Made by a program: the position numbers and the translations under genes. Positions 23,469 to 34,519 of a stretch of DNA of 64,000 bases are shown piece after piece (within the stretch, counting starts at the first letter, position 1; the number at the start of each line of letters is the position of its first letter). The stretch comes from Protopterus annectens. Lineage: Eukaryota; Chordata; Ceratodontiformes; Protopteridae. The stretch spans positions 476,822,988 through 476,886,987 of the forward strand of contig NC_056738.1 in the NCBI RefSeq assembly GCF_019279795.1. Direction: 5' to 3'. The notes below the pieces were generated by a model. It ran no database searches. It was not told the DNA's origin and saw only the letters and a program-made list of their open reading frames with translations.

Positions 23469-24441
23469 TATATTTGATATCTCTAATCGTGAAATAGGTG
23501 TCTGCTTTAATAAACTGGCAATATTTATACATACTGCATTTATACATGCCAGTTCTAGCTATAAGGCTCTTAGGTTTCATTTCCAGGATGTTCTTAATAT
23601 TAGGGCCTCTCCTAAAGATAACTTTAGGATAGGATCCTAACTGGGAAAAGCCTAGATATTCTGAAGTAAGTAGACACCAATTCTTCTTAATGATTGAAAC
23701 TATTTCTCTCACATCCATATTAAAAGTAGTGATGAAACTGCATGCGTAGATACTACTGGTATAAATGTTTTGTGGAAACGAAGTAGGTTCTACAGTAGAA
23801 TGGCTCAAGATGGGAAGAAATAAGCCATTTTCCCTTTTAGAACAAACCTCATTGCACATTTCCATAATGAGGCTCTCTGGATAGCCCCTATTGGCAAAAA
23901 GGTTTTGAATAAAATGGCATTCCTCTTGGAAATCACTTTCTCTCGACACCATTCTAGCCGCCCTGACCAACTGGCCTTTGACTATCGATTTCTTTTGATG
24001 GAGTGGGTGATTATTGTTGAAGTGCAAATAGGAGTTTGAGAATGTGGTCTTTCGATGTATTTTGGCTAAAAAAAACCCCTGGAATGTATCCATAAACAAG
24101 TCCACATCTAAATATGCAATCCTTTCCTTTGAAAAATTTGAAGTAAATTTCAAAAATTCGGTGGAGTTGTTAAAACTTTGAACTAGGGAATCTGCCACTT
24201 CCTTGTCCCCTTTTAAGATGATAAAAATGTCATCTAAAAATCGGGTATATAGTAAAGCTTTTTCTTGTATTATGGCATTAGGAAAAACAAATTCCTTCTC
24301 CCAGAAAGCCATCACCAAATTGGCCACACTGGCACCACAATGAGATCCCATAGGTACCCCTATCAGTTGGTGAAACCATCGGTTGTTGAATGAAAAGAAA
24401 TTACATGTTAGAATGATATCCAAGAGTTTTCTAACCATCAT
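23098..24441 (-). pseudogene. PLE C RT (palm, thumb) and GIY-YIG endonuclease
   Basis: A 447-residue open frame. RT motif GVPMGSHCGASVANLVMAFW is at residues 28-47, and the catalytic YTRFLDDIF with both Asp at 65-73. Thumb words follow: IAYLDVDLF, IHRKTTFSNSYLH, KSIVKGQLVRAARMVSRES. After a linker with C302 and C308 comes the GIY-YIG domain: VVYL (337-340), CSLC (343-346), YYVG (349-352), RLYEH, and the WQLKLEAYHFPGLN end. It stops at a TAG at 23098. This segment is fully open, but the upstream N-terminal half is broken, so the copy is not functional as a whole. Confidence 0.93.
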
Positions 24442-24462
24442 AATTTCTTTGGTTGGTGCTTT

Positions 24463-24981
24463 TTAGGTAATCATGATTGCTTGGATCCATTCCACCACCA
24501 CATCATGAGGGATAGATGAATATAGATATATCACATCGACAGTTAGAAAGTGGCTATCTGTACTGAATGGAATTGTACCAACTTTAGCCAGAAATGACCA
24601 TGAATCCTTCAAAATGTGGGCTTCACTGGATACATATTTCTTAAGGATTGTATCCACCACCTTAGCCGCAGCATATGTCATGCTACCTTTTGCACTAACC
24701 AATTGATGCATAGGAGGATCCTGGATGTTTTTACGGATCTTTGGATTACCGAAAAGAACTGGTATTTTTGGATTAGATGTAAAGATGAAATTAAAAACAT
24801 CCAGATCGATGACCTCATTGATGAACATGTTATCAAAATAGGAACGAACCTGAGCTATATTTATATTTAGCTCATTTCTAGATATCTCTCTATACGTATC
24901 AGAGGCCAAGGTAGCTGACATTCTGTTGGTATAATCATCAATCTCCATTGCCACCAAACCACCCCCTTTATCTGGCTGCAT
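24463..24981 (-). pseudogene. PLE C RT, finger and first palm motifs
   Basis: The frame reads MQPDKGGGLVAMEIDDYTNRM (the PDKGGGxVV finger motif), then LFGNPKIRKNIQDPPMHQLVSAKGS, AHILKDSWSFLAK and LTVDVIYLYSSIPHD, the palm motif with the first catalytic Asp. It ends about 20 bp before the next frame starts; a stop and a frame change lie between (24442-24466). It belongs to the same ancestral protein as 24441-23098. Confidence 0.9.
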
Positions 24982-25059
24982 AACTCTAACTATAGAGTTG
25001 CATACTAGATCCAGTAAAGAGTTCTCCTTTTTAGTGGTGCTGTGATGGACAGCACATCT

Positions 25060-26621
25060 GGAATAAAGTCAAAAACGGATATCCAAATCACACAGCTGTT
25101 CAAAAATACTCAAGGAGGGGTGTAAGGGGGGATTATAAGTACTAGATATGTAAAAATATTTATTCAGGGTAGACTGATCCCCTAGCAGCAGATGTAAATT
25201 TAGCTTTCTCACAAAAAGCTTTAAATCTAATATGGTTTTGGCCACACAAGCCCTCCGGGTTGGAACAAAAGATAAACTCTTGGCCAAAAAGTCAACCAAT
25301 GGTTGTGAAAAAACAAAATTGGAATAATTGAAGATTTTAAAATCCTTCCCTGTATTAAATATTATCTCATATGGTGGATGATCAACAGATGTAAAATCAT
25401 TCGTAATCTTGGTTAATTCCTCCTGGTCCAGTGTCTGTTCCTGTTCTTCTGGTTCGGTGACTGCTGTGGTGGCAAGGCTGGGTTCTGAAAATTTGCCCTC
25501 TCAGATTCATGTGGGGGGTTAGTTGACTTAGATTGTAGGGCTAAGTGGACACTCCTTCTGATCTGATTTTCTTGATCTGGCCCTCCAGGTGGTAATTTGA
25601 GGGCCTCATCCTGATCTTGATTAAATAACTTGGAAACGGGCTCTTGGTTTCCACTCGGGTTATCAGACACTCGAGAGGAAAACCCCTTATAATTATCTTG
25701 GGATTTAGGGGGCTTAGGATAAGCCACCTCATCCTTATAAGCTTTAATATCTCTTTGAAGTTTCTTAATTTTAGTGGTAGTAATTTTAGAAATGTGTTGA
25801 TCAATACTCGTATAGATCCGGTCGTAATCATATCTATACCTCAGGAAGTTTACATCCTGCTTGATTACCTCATCCAATTCAGTTATCTCTTCTGTCAGGG
25901 TCTTGACTGCCTCCTGATAGTGTTTACTAACTAAGTTGAGAGGTTCTGACCCATGCCTGTCGAAAAGTAAAAGGAGTTCCTTCTGAAAGGTAGAACCATC
26001 CTCTAACCCTGTTGGGTACTGCTAGGAACAAAGGCTCTTAGTTACTATTTTGGAGCACTGGCATTCACCAAAATAGGCGACCTCCAGTTGTAGTTTCCTG
26101 AGTTTAATAAGTTTTCGATCAAAGGCATTTAGTTTATTAGGCAAATCTGTGCCTTTTACGAGGCTTGGGTTAGATCCAATGTTGTCCTTAGAGTTGTAAA
26201 GTGGAAATGGACGTTTTAACCATTGATTTAAATTAGGCTGTATTCCACCTTGGTCCATCCCTGCTGAGCTTGCAACATTGATGGTAACTGTATCCCTTTG
26301 TTTGTTCTGGCTCGGTTCAACAGGATTAACTGTTGCTCCTGCCCCTTCTCCATTATATCTATATTGCGGTAAGCTGTTGTTTACGTTATCAACAAATCTG
26401 CCAGCTTCTGTTGCTGCAAGAAGAAACTCCTGAGACCCAACCGGCTCGTCATTTGAGGGCTGTGTTGAAATAAAACAGGAACCTGTCATGGTCTGCGAGG
26501 ATCAGATAATGTCATCAACTTGCTGGGATAGTGTATCAACCTTCTGAGTTAGTAGGTTGATTAAAAGAGTTAAATCCCCCGCTTCCGTATTTGGCATAGC
26601 TTCTGGTGTTGTGATCGACAT
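25060..26621 (-). pseudogene. PLE C N-terminal region
   Basis: The likely start ATG is at 26621 (MSITTPEAMPN), followed by a predicted coiled segment (LLTQKVDTLSQQVDDI) and a stop near 26503. It resumes as a Gln/Asn/Pro-rich stretch and then KLIKLRKLQLEVAYF, comparable to the helix before the PRGLR motif in copy F. Further on are RYRYDYDRIYTSIDQHISKI, a Ser/Pro/Glu-rich linker, and LAKSLSFVPTRRACVAKTILDLKLFVRKL near 25290, the conserved PLE segment before RT. At least three stops or frame breaks occur (about 26503, 26022, 25410). Confidence 0.75.
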
Positions 26622-26637
26622 TGCTTCAGAACAAAAA

Positions 26638-27239
26638 ACCACTGAACGACTCCAACTGAAAGAAGACAAACTGCTGAAATGAAGCCTGCAGATAAATTCA
26701 CCTCGAATCCAACCGATAAATACTCCAAATGAAGGAAAACAACGCTGTAAAAAGCTAGAAGATATCAATTTATTTAAGCCACAAACCAATGTAGCTTTTC
26801 GTCGGCAATTTTTCACCAACTTCTTCAGAAATTTAAAATATCACGCCACTAACGTGGTGTACTTTGATATTCTTTAAAATGACATGTGATCAACACACCC
26901 TCTTTCATCCAAGTGTAAAAGTGCAGGGTAAAACATTTGGTTAAAATATAATATATTCTAATATAACATATACCAATTATTTAACTGTTGTTCGCTGCTT
27001 GGAAAATCACTGTTGGATACAATAAGACCCCCCCCCCCCCGGTCATTTCCAAAAATAGCAACATTAAAGCGGCAAATTATTAAAGTGAATTGTTAATTCC
27101 ACTTAAAAATAAACTCTTCAGCTTACTAAAACAAACTAACTGATACACAACTACATAAAGTAAACTCAAAACTTATATCTATATCTAACCCGAACAAATG
27201 TAAATATGTAAATATGTGTCCATGTGTACATATACATAT

Positions 27240-27240
<1 letters not shown>
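26638..27240 (-). repeat. pLTR of PLE array C, right copy
   Basis: Same sequence and orientation as 21854-22470 with a few per cent divergence and a 31-bp deletion. On the minus strand it leads straight into the full C copy. A 'tttctttcag' stretch just before the start region could be a splice acceptor, but this is not proven. Confidence 0.85.
26785..26840 (-). ncRNA. Degenerate hammerhead-like motif in C pLTR
   Basis: On the minus strand: CTGAAGA (26828-26822), A, a stem II GTTGG/CCGAC around a 10-nt loop, and GAAA (26800-26797). Core bases are right, but the following AGCTAC gives no usual stem III and no stem I pairs with the sequence before CTGAAGA. The left pLTR has an additional stem II change (CCGAT). 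Probably an eroded ribozyme. Confidence 0.35.
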
Positions 27241-27451
<211 letters not shown>

Positions 27452-27598
27452 CATCTTCTCAATACAAAATTCCCATCATGTTCTACCTCTCCAAACTTCT
27501 CAGTTTTAATACACTGTTAATAGACAGCATGCTATTTAAACCTGGGAAATGGCAGGCTTCTAATTTTAACTGCCACATCAATTTCTTAAGTTCCAACA

Positions 27599-28198
27599 TC
27601 AATGATTCAGGACCACCCCATTATCCGGAAATAACTGATCTATGACCATGAAATAAAATTCATGGTCAGGGTTCTCCTTGATGTGCTTTGCCAAAGCATT
27701 ATCCATTTTCTCTTTCTTGATTGCATATAAATGTTCATACAGGCGCTCTTGTAACCTCCAGTCCATTCTGCCTACATAATATACAGGACACAATGAACAT
27801 TTGGCCAGATAAACCACATGTCCACTTGAACAATTAAATCTCCCCTTGATGTTATATTTGATATCTCTAATCGTGAAATAGGTGCCTGCTTTAACAAAAT
27901 GGCCATATAGTATAGGAACTGTGGGATGCTCAACGGTAAAGCATTTAAAGAAGTCTTCAGAAATAGAGCCACACATTAACAAATAAAACACTGAGAATGA
28001 CACTTTCTCCATAATTCCACTAACAAATCCCATTGAAACCTGTAAGTAGACAGAAGAATCACTTAAATGTTGTAACATTTGTTCATAATCAAACAATATA
28101 GCTAATACAATAATCCCACCTCCTTTATTCACAGGTTGAATTTCAATAACAGAAATATCCTTAAGCTCATTCAAAGCTTCTACTTCATCTGCATTCAT
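27599..28198 (-). pseudogene. Fusion ORF: PLE B RT start joined to PLE C endonuclease
   Basis: A 199-residue open frame on the minus strand. The first part (to codon at 27904) is PLE B: EALNELKDISVIEIQPVNKGGGIIV and FTVEHPTVPILYG. At 27903 it passes in frame into array C: VKAGTYFTIRDIKYN, then VVYLAKCSLCPVYYVG, RLQERLYEHL and the conserved C-terminal words. The frame crosses the insertion boundary without a stop and thus encodes an RT-finger/GIY-YIG fusion. That is a by-product of the insertion point, not an evolved gene; no evidence of expression is visible. Confidence 0.8.
27904..28018. repeat. 115-bp flanking duplication, right copy
   Basis: Matches 21739-21853 with four mismatches, same orientation, on the other side of the C array. 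See the left copy. Confidence 0.8.
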
Positions 28199-28890
28199 AT
28201 TATAAAAAGCAGTATGTTGTTTAGGTCAAAATGCTTCCCTAATGTCTCTCTCACACAAATTTAAAAATGTATCAACAACTGAATTGTTTTTAGGCATATA
28301 AACGCTAGGTTTTTAAAATAAATTAATACTGTCAGTCATTTGTGGAAATTCAATTTTCAACTATAATGTCCTACAAAACATTTTAAGGTCTTTAAGCACA
28401 TCTACTTTGTCAGTCTTTTTAGCTGAAATAAACGAAAGCCCTCTTCTAAGCACTGAGAGCTGTGGTGGTGTTGATTCAATAGTGGATAAGTTAAATACCA
28501 TTATATTCATCTGTTCCTGGTTCTCATGACGACTTGCTGCTCCTCCATGCTCTGAATCCTTTGCACTCATCCCCTCCAAATTCTGCTCCTGGATCACCTT
28601 TTTTGGTTAATAGACAGGGGTCCTTTGAGGGAAACAGATCCCAGGTCTCCTGTACAATCTGTTGTAGCTAAAATGCTACTTTCCATGGCAACAGTAACTG
28701 TATGTGCTACCATGACAGTCCCTTCTTGCGTCCCAGCAGGCACTGGTACAGGATCTGTTGATATCACTCCTGTAGCTATGGAAACTGAAGCTTCTATTCT
28801 CCATGAATTAATACCATCCAAGTCATCCACATTAGACTGCACTACGTTTTCTCTCAGCCAAGAAAACACTGCCCCTTTCATGAGGAATGG
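27904..28890 (-). mobile_element. PLE copy B, 5' part
   Basis: On the minus strand, 28881-28594 is an open N-terminal stretch rich in Ser/Thr/Val (VFSWLRENVVQSNVDDLDG). From 28597, VFNLSTIESTPPQLSVLRRGLSFISAKKTDKVDVLKDLKMF matches the 'LxRGLSFVPxxxxNxxxTLLDLKxF' segment that precedes RT in PLEs. The segment 28198-27904 then carries the finger motif with VNKGGGIIV. The element continues at 21738 beyond array C. A plus-strand PLE (D) begins right at its upstream end. Confidence 0.8.
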
Positions 28891-28894
28891 TGAC

Positions 28895-29855
28895 TTTTGG
28901 AGGCTTTATCTAGTGATAAATCTATTAGGGTCATGAAACCCGATAAGTGGGGAGGTGTAATGATAGTGACACACACTGATTACACTAGCAGAATGTTTAA
29001 CATGCTTTTTGATGATACACATTACACAGTGGTACTGAAAAATGAGATTAACATAGCCCACAGGAAGATAGATTTATTTTTGAAAGATGCACTTTTCCAG
29101 GATACTATCATTCCATAAATGTATTATTTTTTGTTGAACAGGAACCCTATTATTCCAGCAGCATTTGGAAACCCTAAAATACATAAAAGTGTAGAGGATC
29201 TACCTTACAGGTTAATAGTCACAGCACAAGGGTCCAAAATGTACCCTTTAGCAGTATACTTAGATAGAAAGGTAAAACTTGTATTGAGAGAATATACACA
29301 CATTTTAAGGGATTCCTGGAACTTTTTAGCAAAACTTGAAACCAGCTGTTCATACAATCAGGCTTACTTTTTGACAGTGGATGTACATGATCTGTTTACA
29401 TGTATCCCCCACCAGGAAGGGTTGGATCTATTCAAGGAAATACTCATACAGAGCAAAATGTTCACATGGTAAGGGGTACGATTTTTGGTTGATCTTATGG
29501 AGATAGTCTTAACCAACAGTTTTATGTACTTTGAAGAGGAATACTTTAAACAGATCACTGGTGTTGCAATGGGGGCAGCATGTGCCCTCATTGTTGTTAA
29601 GCTGGGAGAAAAAGTTTATCCTGAACTCTGTATATGTCACACAATGGTTGAACTACTCAAGATTTTTGGATGATATGTTCTTTATATGGAAGAGTGACCC
29701 TACTGGAATAGTAGCATTTATGAGTTACCTAGAAGGTACTACAACATTCCTTAAGTTTACATACAATTACAAGGATGACATACATTTCCGGGATAGTCAC
29801 CTTAGAATACAAAACAGGACACTGACATCTAGTATTTATAGAAAAGAAACATAGT
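28895..29855 (+). pseudogene. PLE D reverse transcriptase
   Basis: Blocks in order: MKPDKWGGVMIVTHTDYTSRM, NEINIAHRKIDLFLKDALF, then after a stop IIPAAFGNPKIHKSVEDLPYRLIV, THILRDSWNFLAKL, LTVDVHDLFTCIPHQEG (first catalytic Asp), ITGVAMGAACA, and in another frame RFLDDMFFIWKSD with the Asp pair. Thumb words IHFRDSHLRI and SSIYRKET end at 29854. About four frame changes are needed to join the blocks. Confidence 0.88.
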
Positions 29856-30220
29856 CCAATTGTTTCCTCCATTTTGACAGTGGGCATCCAGGATACTGTA
29901 AGAGGAACCTAGTGAAAGGGGGATTTATTTGAGCAGCTAAGATGCACTCGAATGAGAAACTGTTTAAAGAAGAGTTGGGAAAATTACATCTATGTTTTTG
30001 GACAGGGAGTACCCATTGGACATGCTAACTATCCTTAGGAAGGAAGTAGAGGACAATAGAGAAAACAACTTCCCTTGTATGCTGGGCAAACCAGAACTTC
30101 TAGGTAAAATAGGTCAGAATAACACACTTGATATTCATTTAAAAGTGCCATGGTTATAAAGTATAATGAAATTAACCACAAAATAAAAAAGTTATTTCAG
30201 AGAATTGGGTAATTTTGTGA

Positions 30221-30788
30221 ATGGATGATGAGTTGTTTCAGCATGTAGGGAGTGCCCCTGTCTTTATTCACAAAAAAGAAAAATGTGAAGGAAATATTGG
30301 AAAAGGACAGAGAGATTTAGGAAAAAAAGGGACCATCAAATGTGGTAGGTGCAATTACTTGCAATTTATTATTGCTATGGGAGATGTTATTTTGAACAAC
30401 TGTTTTTGTACAAAATTTACATTTAGGAAAGGGGACTGCAACACTGTTGGTCTTATTTACTTGGGCCTCTGTAATGTTTGCCATTCATTTTACATCGGGA
30501 AAAAAGAGAGAAAATTGTCCAAAAGAATTTATGAACAGCTGTATGATATAAAGAGAGATCATCACAAGAATGCGCTATACAGACATTCTTGTGTATGTGA
30601 AGGGTTTAAAAATTTTTTTTGGCATCTTAGAAATAGTTCCGGTTATTTCCAGGGGTGGAGCCTGGGAAAATATGATAGAATATAAGGATCTCCTCTGGCA
30701 GCTTAGGTTGGATGCTATGCAAAACCCAGGTCTCAACGATCACATTTCTATTAACCTTGTGTTAAAAATGAGGGCAGCTAAGTTATGA
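30221..30788 (+). pseudogene. PLE D GIY-YIG endonuclease
   Basis: After a CGRCNY cysteine pair, the frame reads GLIYLGLCNVCHSFYIGKKERKLSKRIYEQLYDI: GIY and YIG motifs with C-x2-C between them. The expected His of the (R)xYEH word is Gln, so the CCHH zinc ligand set is incomplete. After a frameshift near 30600 it ends with LLWQLRLDAMQNPGLNDH, the usual C-terminal PLE signature. Confidence 0.85.
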
Positions 30789-31084
30789 ATAGTTTTTGTT
30801 GGTCTGATGGATTATTCATGCATTTGTTTTTTTATTTTCACACATTTGCATTTGTATTTTATTGTATATACTTACATCTATATGTGAGTTTTTATGTACT
30901 ATATACACTACTTGCGTTATGTGTTTTTGAACAAGCAACAATGTTTTTATGTATGTTTTTAGGATGAAATGCACTAACTATTCTGTTGATGAAAGTGTTA
31001 AAAAGTGACTCATTAATTGTTTTACCAGTTAATTGGCTAATGGATTTATTGAAGGAGTATAAGAAGGTGGCATTTTTACAGTTT

Positions 31085-31130
31085 TGTTAGTTCTGAAGAA
31101 GTCCTGGATTTGAAAGAAAGAGCTTAACAT
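31085..31130 (+). ncRNA. Degenerate hammerhead-like motif in PLE D tail
   Basis: CTGAAGA at 31093-31099 is followed by GTCC..GGAT, a GAAA at 31112 or 31116 and AGCTTAAC. A 3-bp stem I (GTT/AAC) is possible. Stem II cannot be folded convincingly, so this is read as a decayed ribozyme. Confidence 0.3.
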
Positions 31131-31199
31131 GAATTTTAATAAATTGATTGTATATTTCCTCTTGGCTGAATACCATGGAGTCATTTGGTTATTTATGCA

Positions 31200-32640
31200 G
31201 ATTTAGTCAGTTGGGGTATGTATTACTGGTGCTTGTCATAGATCATTCATTTGTTGTTTTGTTTGTTTTTGCAGTATTTCTGTGTTTGATAACTTTCCCT
31301 GCTGAATGACTTTTTCAAGATGATGGCAGTTTTTTTTTGGATGTTGAAGGCCATGAGGGAGCATGGATCTATGACTGAATGTGTGATCTAGGTGTGACTG
31401 CACTTGCTGATGCACAGGTAGCCAGTTACAGGATTGCAAAATGTTCCCTTCCAATTATGCAAGCAATAATACTTGAAATAGTGGGCATTATAGGGAAATA
31501 ACAGACTGCCCAGGAATATTGTCAGGCCAAAATCTACAGGTCAAGGGCTTCTCTATCTAGGGTTAGTTATTTTCCTGAACCTCCAACACTGAAGAGCATT
31601 ATTGTGTTAGAAAATGGGATATCTGCTAAATTGTTATTGTTGTTGTTATTATTATTATATTTTGGTTGTTAGATGTTAGCTGCTCCTGTTTTGGTCCTTT
31701 GTTTATTGAAAATAGAATGTTCCTCCATGCATTTGGTCTTGTATTGTTGGTTTCCTGTAGTTTGCAAGGCAAGCTTCTAATTTATTCCTCTTACTGGTAT
31801 TTTTGATGCTCATCCAGCTTATGTGGGGTTTGTACTGTTGCTCTGGTGATGTGGTTTAGATATCTTAACTGAAGTTTTGCTTTATTTCTTATATGTGGTC
31901 TCATTTCTCCTAAATAATTTTTTTCATTGGTTCTTCAGTGTACTAGCATGTTTCCAGTTGGAGTTGATCTCATAATTTTGGGGGATAGGAATAGAGCTGG
32001 TGGGTTTTATGGTAGTTCATATTTCTTGGCTCCATGCCACTTGGTTGAAAGTACAAAATGTTGATTCCCATCTCAACACACACTGCTTATTTAAATCAGC
32101 GTTGGGATCACACAACAGTAGGGAATGGGCAAATTCCATTTTCAACATTTTGCACTTTAAATAAAATGGCATGGAGTCATATTTCTCATATGATGTTACA
32201 AGAGAGAATCTCATTCTTGTTTGTCTTTGTCTTTTGTATCTTTTTTGTTGTTTCTTTTTTCATTGTAAAGGTTGTTTATTCTTTTTTTTTCCCCCAGTGG
32301 CATTTGTTAGTATAGTAGTAGTCTTGTTTAGAAGTCTCTGCCATTTTCTTTTTGTTTATGCCATGCATAGCTGTTATTCAACCCATATTTTTTTTGCTTG
32401 TCTTCTTTTAATGTTCGTTACTAATGACTTGAGTCACCCTTTTTTTTCATATGTTTTTGTCATGGCTTACAATGTTTGTTACGGTATTTTAAATTATTAA
32501 TCAGTTATGTTCATTTTTCTGACATGGTTATTATTTAGTTTTCTGGTTAGTCCAGCTCTTAGTGATATGTTGATCTAGACTAAGTATTGTTCTTTTTGCT
32601 ATTTCACCATCAGTGTAGAATGTTTTAAATAATGTTGCTA
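31200..32640. other. No gene seen; T-rich DNA with one foldback
   Basis: T-rich sequence on the plus strand, short (TTA)n near 31632-31660, and a 37-nt imperfect inverted repeat at 32028-32178 listed separately. Hydrophobic open frames around 32170-32500 come from the T-rich composition and have no domain. Confidence 0.45.
32028..32178. repeat. Imperfect inverted repeat (foldback)
   Basis: Left arm 32028-32064 (ggctccatgcca..acaaaatgttga) pairs with right arm 32142-32178 with roughly 80% identity by eye; the loop is about 77 bp and contains a further weak pairing ('ttcccat' with 'gggaa'). It may be a small foldback MITE. No clean target duplication was seen. Confidence 0.6.
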
Positions 32641-32649
32641 GTTTTTTCT

Positions 32650-33010
32650 TTACTGTGGTACAGCAGATAGTGTTGTTGACTCATAGTGAGGGGTTCTTCA
32701 GTTTGATTCTTGGCTGAAGTGCCTTCTGCTCTGAGTCTGCATGTCCTCCCTGTGTTTGTGTGAGGTATTTTGAGTGCTTTGGTTTCCTCCCATATTCCAA
32801 AGACATGCAGTAAATGGAATGGAAACTCTAAACTGGCCATAGGTGTGAGTGTGCATGTGAGTGTCTGGTAGGGAAGAACAACAGTGCCAGGGTTAGCCAC
32901 CTGGTGGTATAAACATTGCCTCTAAATGATTGTCATTGTTGAAGAGCCACCCCGACCCCATGTGTAAAAATGGGAAACGGGGTTGTAAATGGATGAATTG
33001 ATGGATTTAA
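32650..33010 (+). repeat. V-SINE-like element
   Basis: A tRNA-like head (GTGGTACAGCAGATAGTG box A; AGTTTGATTCTTGG as eroded box B) is followed by a central part containing 'tctgcatgtcctccctgtg', 'ggtttcctcccatattccaa' and 'agacatgcagtaa'. This is the block shared by V-SINEs and related fish/lungfish SINEs. It ends in a 'aaatggatgaattgatgg' tail like L2-type 3' ends. Order and spacing fit a complete but old SINE. Confidence 0.75.
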
Positions 33011-33214
33011 GTTTATTCATAAGAGTTTGTGTTAAGTCCATTCTTGTAGTTAAAATATAGCCAAATTTGTATTTTTGTGAGTGATTTCCTTGTTGCTGTT
33101 CCAGTATATTTGTTTTACTTAATTTGTTACTCTGTTGAACCTTAAAACCAAAAACCCCACAGAACAGTTCAAAAAGTGCACACGGCCAGTAAAAGCAAAA
33201 TATACTTTAATGAA

Positions 33215-33268
33215 GAAAGTTAAGTGCTTTCATTGCTGTTAAACTGGGGACTTCATCAGAATAATGAA
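33215..33268 (-). ncRNA. Degenerate hammerhead-like motif in PLE E tail
   Basis: CTGATGA (33259-33253) and GAAA (33231-33228) are intact on the minus strand and are followed by GCACTTAAC. The sequence between the boxes does not form a convincing stem II, and stem I is limited to two pairs. Likely an eroded PLE ribozyme. Confidence 0.35.
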
Positions 33269-33899
33269 ATCAATAAGATGTGTTTTTTTTATATTCAATT
33301 ATCCCGTCACATAACTGTGAAACTCGTAGATATCAGTATAAAACAATCCAGGACTACTTAGCCAGACCAAACTAATACACTCCACAGTCTGCCATTAGTA
33401 ATTGAACACATATAAACTGATTACAATATGTTAAAAATAAATAAAATGTAATAAAATACCACAGTTGATAAAATATAGAAAAAATGTTATACCTAAAAAC
33501 ACCCCAAGTTTGAAAATAAATATGCATAGAAAACATATGGGCTGGAAGCAGTAAAAACAAAAAGATACAAGAACACTGCTAAACTTATCTTGCTCACAAA
33601 TTGGTGTAATTATGAGATGAAAAATGAGACAACAATAATAGTAAACTAATGATAAAAATAGGTATTTCAAGTTAAAGGGTCAATGCCCTTTTCTTCAACA
33701 TTGGCATAAGATTTGTAGACTCGTTTAGCCCAGGCAGTGAAGCTGCGTTTAGTGTAAGCTGCCACTATAACTCTCTTAAAGCCAATTCATTCTCCCAAAA
33801 CCCCCCTCTTGGGCTTTTTGTAACTATCTCAGTAATCCCAAAATAAAACTTTGTAAAAGACAATCAACTAATACTATGTTCTTAGAGAGCATTGTTTAA

Positions 33900-34140
33900 A
33901 TTACCATGCTGAATAGCATAATTATGTTCCTAAATCCTTTTATGAAAATGTCTTTCTGTTTTCTCCACATAATAGTGTGAACAACTAGAGTAGATGGCTA
34001 AATACACTAATCCTTTACTACTACAGCTTACTTTGTCTAATGTAAGCTGTTGTGGTGGTTGACCAATTATAACAGTTTCTCCCTCCAAAATGTAACTACA
34101 ATAATTACATGCCCCACACTTATACATTCCTTTCCTTTTA
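33900..34140 (-). pseudogene. PLE E GIY-YIG endonuclease
   Basis: MYKCGACNYCSYIL gives the upstream cysteine cluster. It is followed by GLVYLAIYSSCSHYYVEKTERHFHKRI. The first of the two cysteines between GIY and YIG is Tyr and the Gly of YIG is Glu, so both the zinc ligand set and the catalytic motif are damaged. The C-terminal part is not clearly preserved. Confidence 0.75.
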
Positions 34141-34519
34141 TTAGTTCAGTGTAATAGGGGATGCTCCAACCAAAATTTAAGATTGTGTTCCGTCTTGTAA
34201 ACAAAATGTTGTCCTTCCCCCATGGCATTCATTTAAACATAACCCATTTTTGGACATAATTTTTCTAACCTCTGTACTAAAAATCACCATAGTAAAGAAC
34301 CATAGAATTGGTAAAAGTGGAATCAATATTATTACTCCTAGGGTGGAGATCTGGTATATCACAACCAAAACATAGTGTATATCTAGTTCCCCACCCATCT
34401 AATACTTGTTCACTACACTCAACCATCAACTGAGGTGGGTAACCTTTGTCACAAACATCTTATAAAGTAAACCATATTCAAGTTTGAAATCCTCTACATC
34501 AGAGCACATTCTTGTCACT

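Larger units (their letters stand above)
28895..31180 (+). mobile_element. PLE copy D (5'-truncated)
   Basis: A plus-strand PLE that begins in the RT fingers (MKPDKWGGVMIV) and runs through palm, thumb and GIY-YIG endonuclease to about 30788, followed by an untranslated tail with a degenerate hammerhead motif and 'aataaa' at about 31138. Several stops and frameshifts (about 29116, 29470, 29670, 29853, 30690) show it is dead. In its words (NEINIAHRKIDLFL, GNPKIHKS) it is closer to copies C and E than to B or G. Confidence 0.85.

Noticed and set aside
26785..26840. Active hammerhead ribozyme in the C pLTR
   Set aside because: The two core boxes and stem II are present, but no stem I or usual stem III could be drawn; kept only as a degenerate motif.
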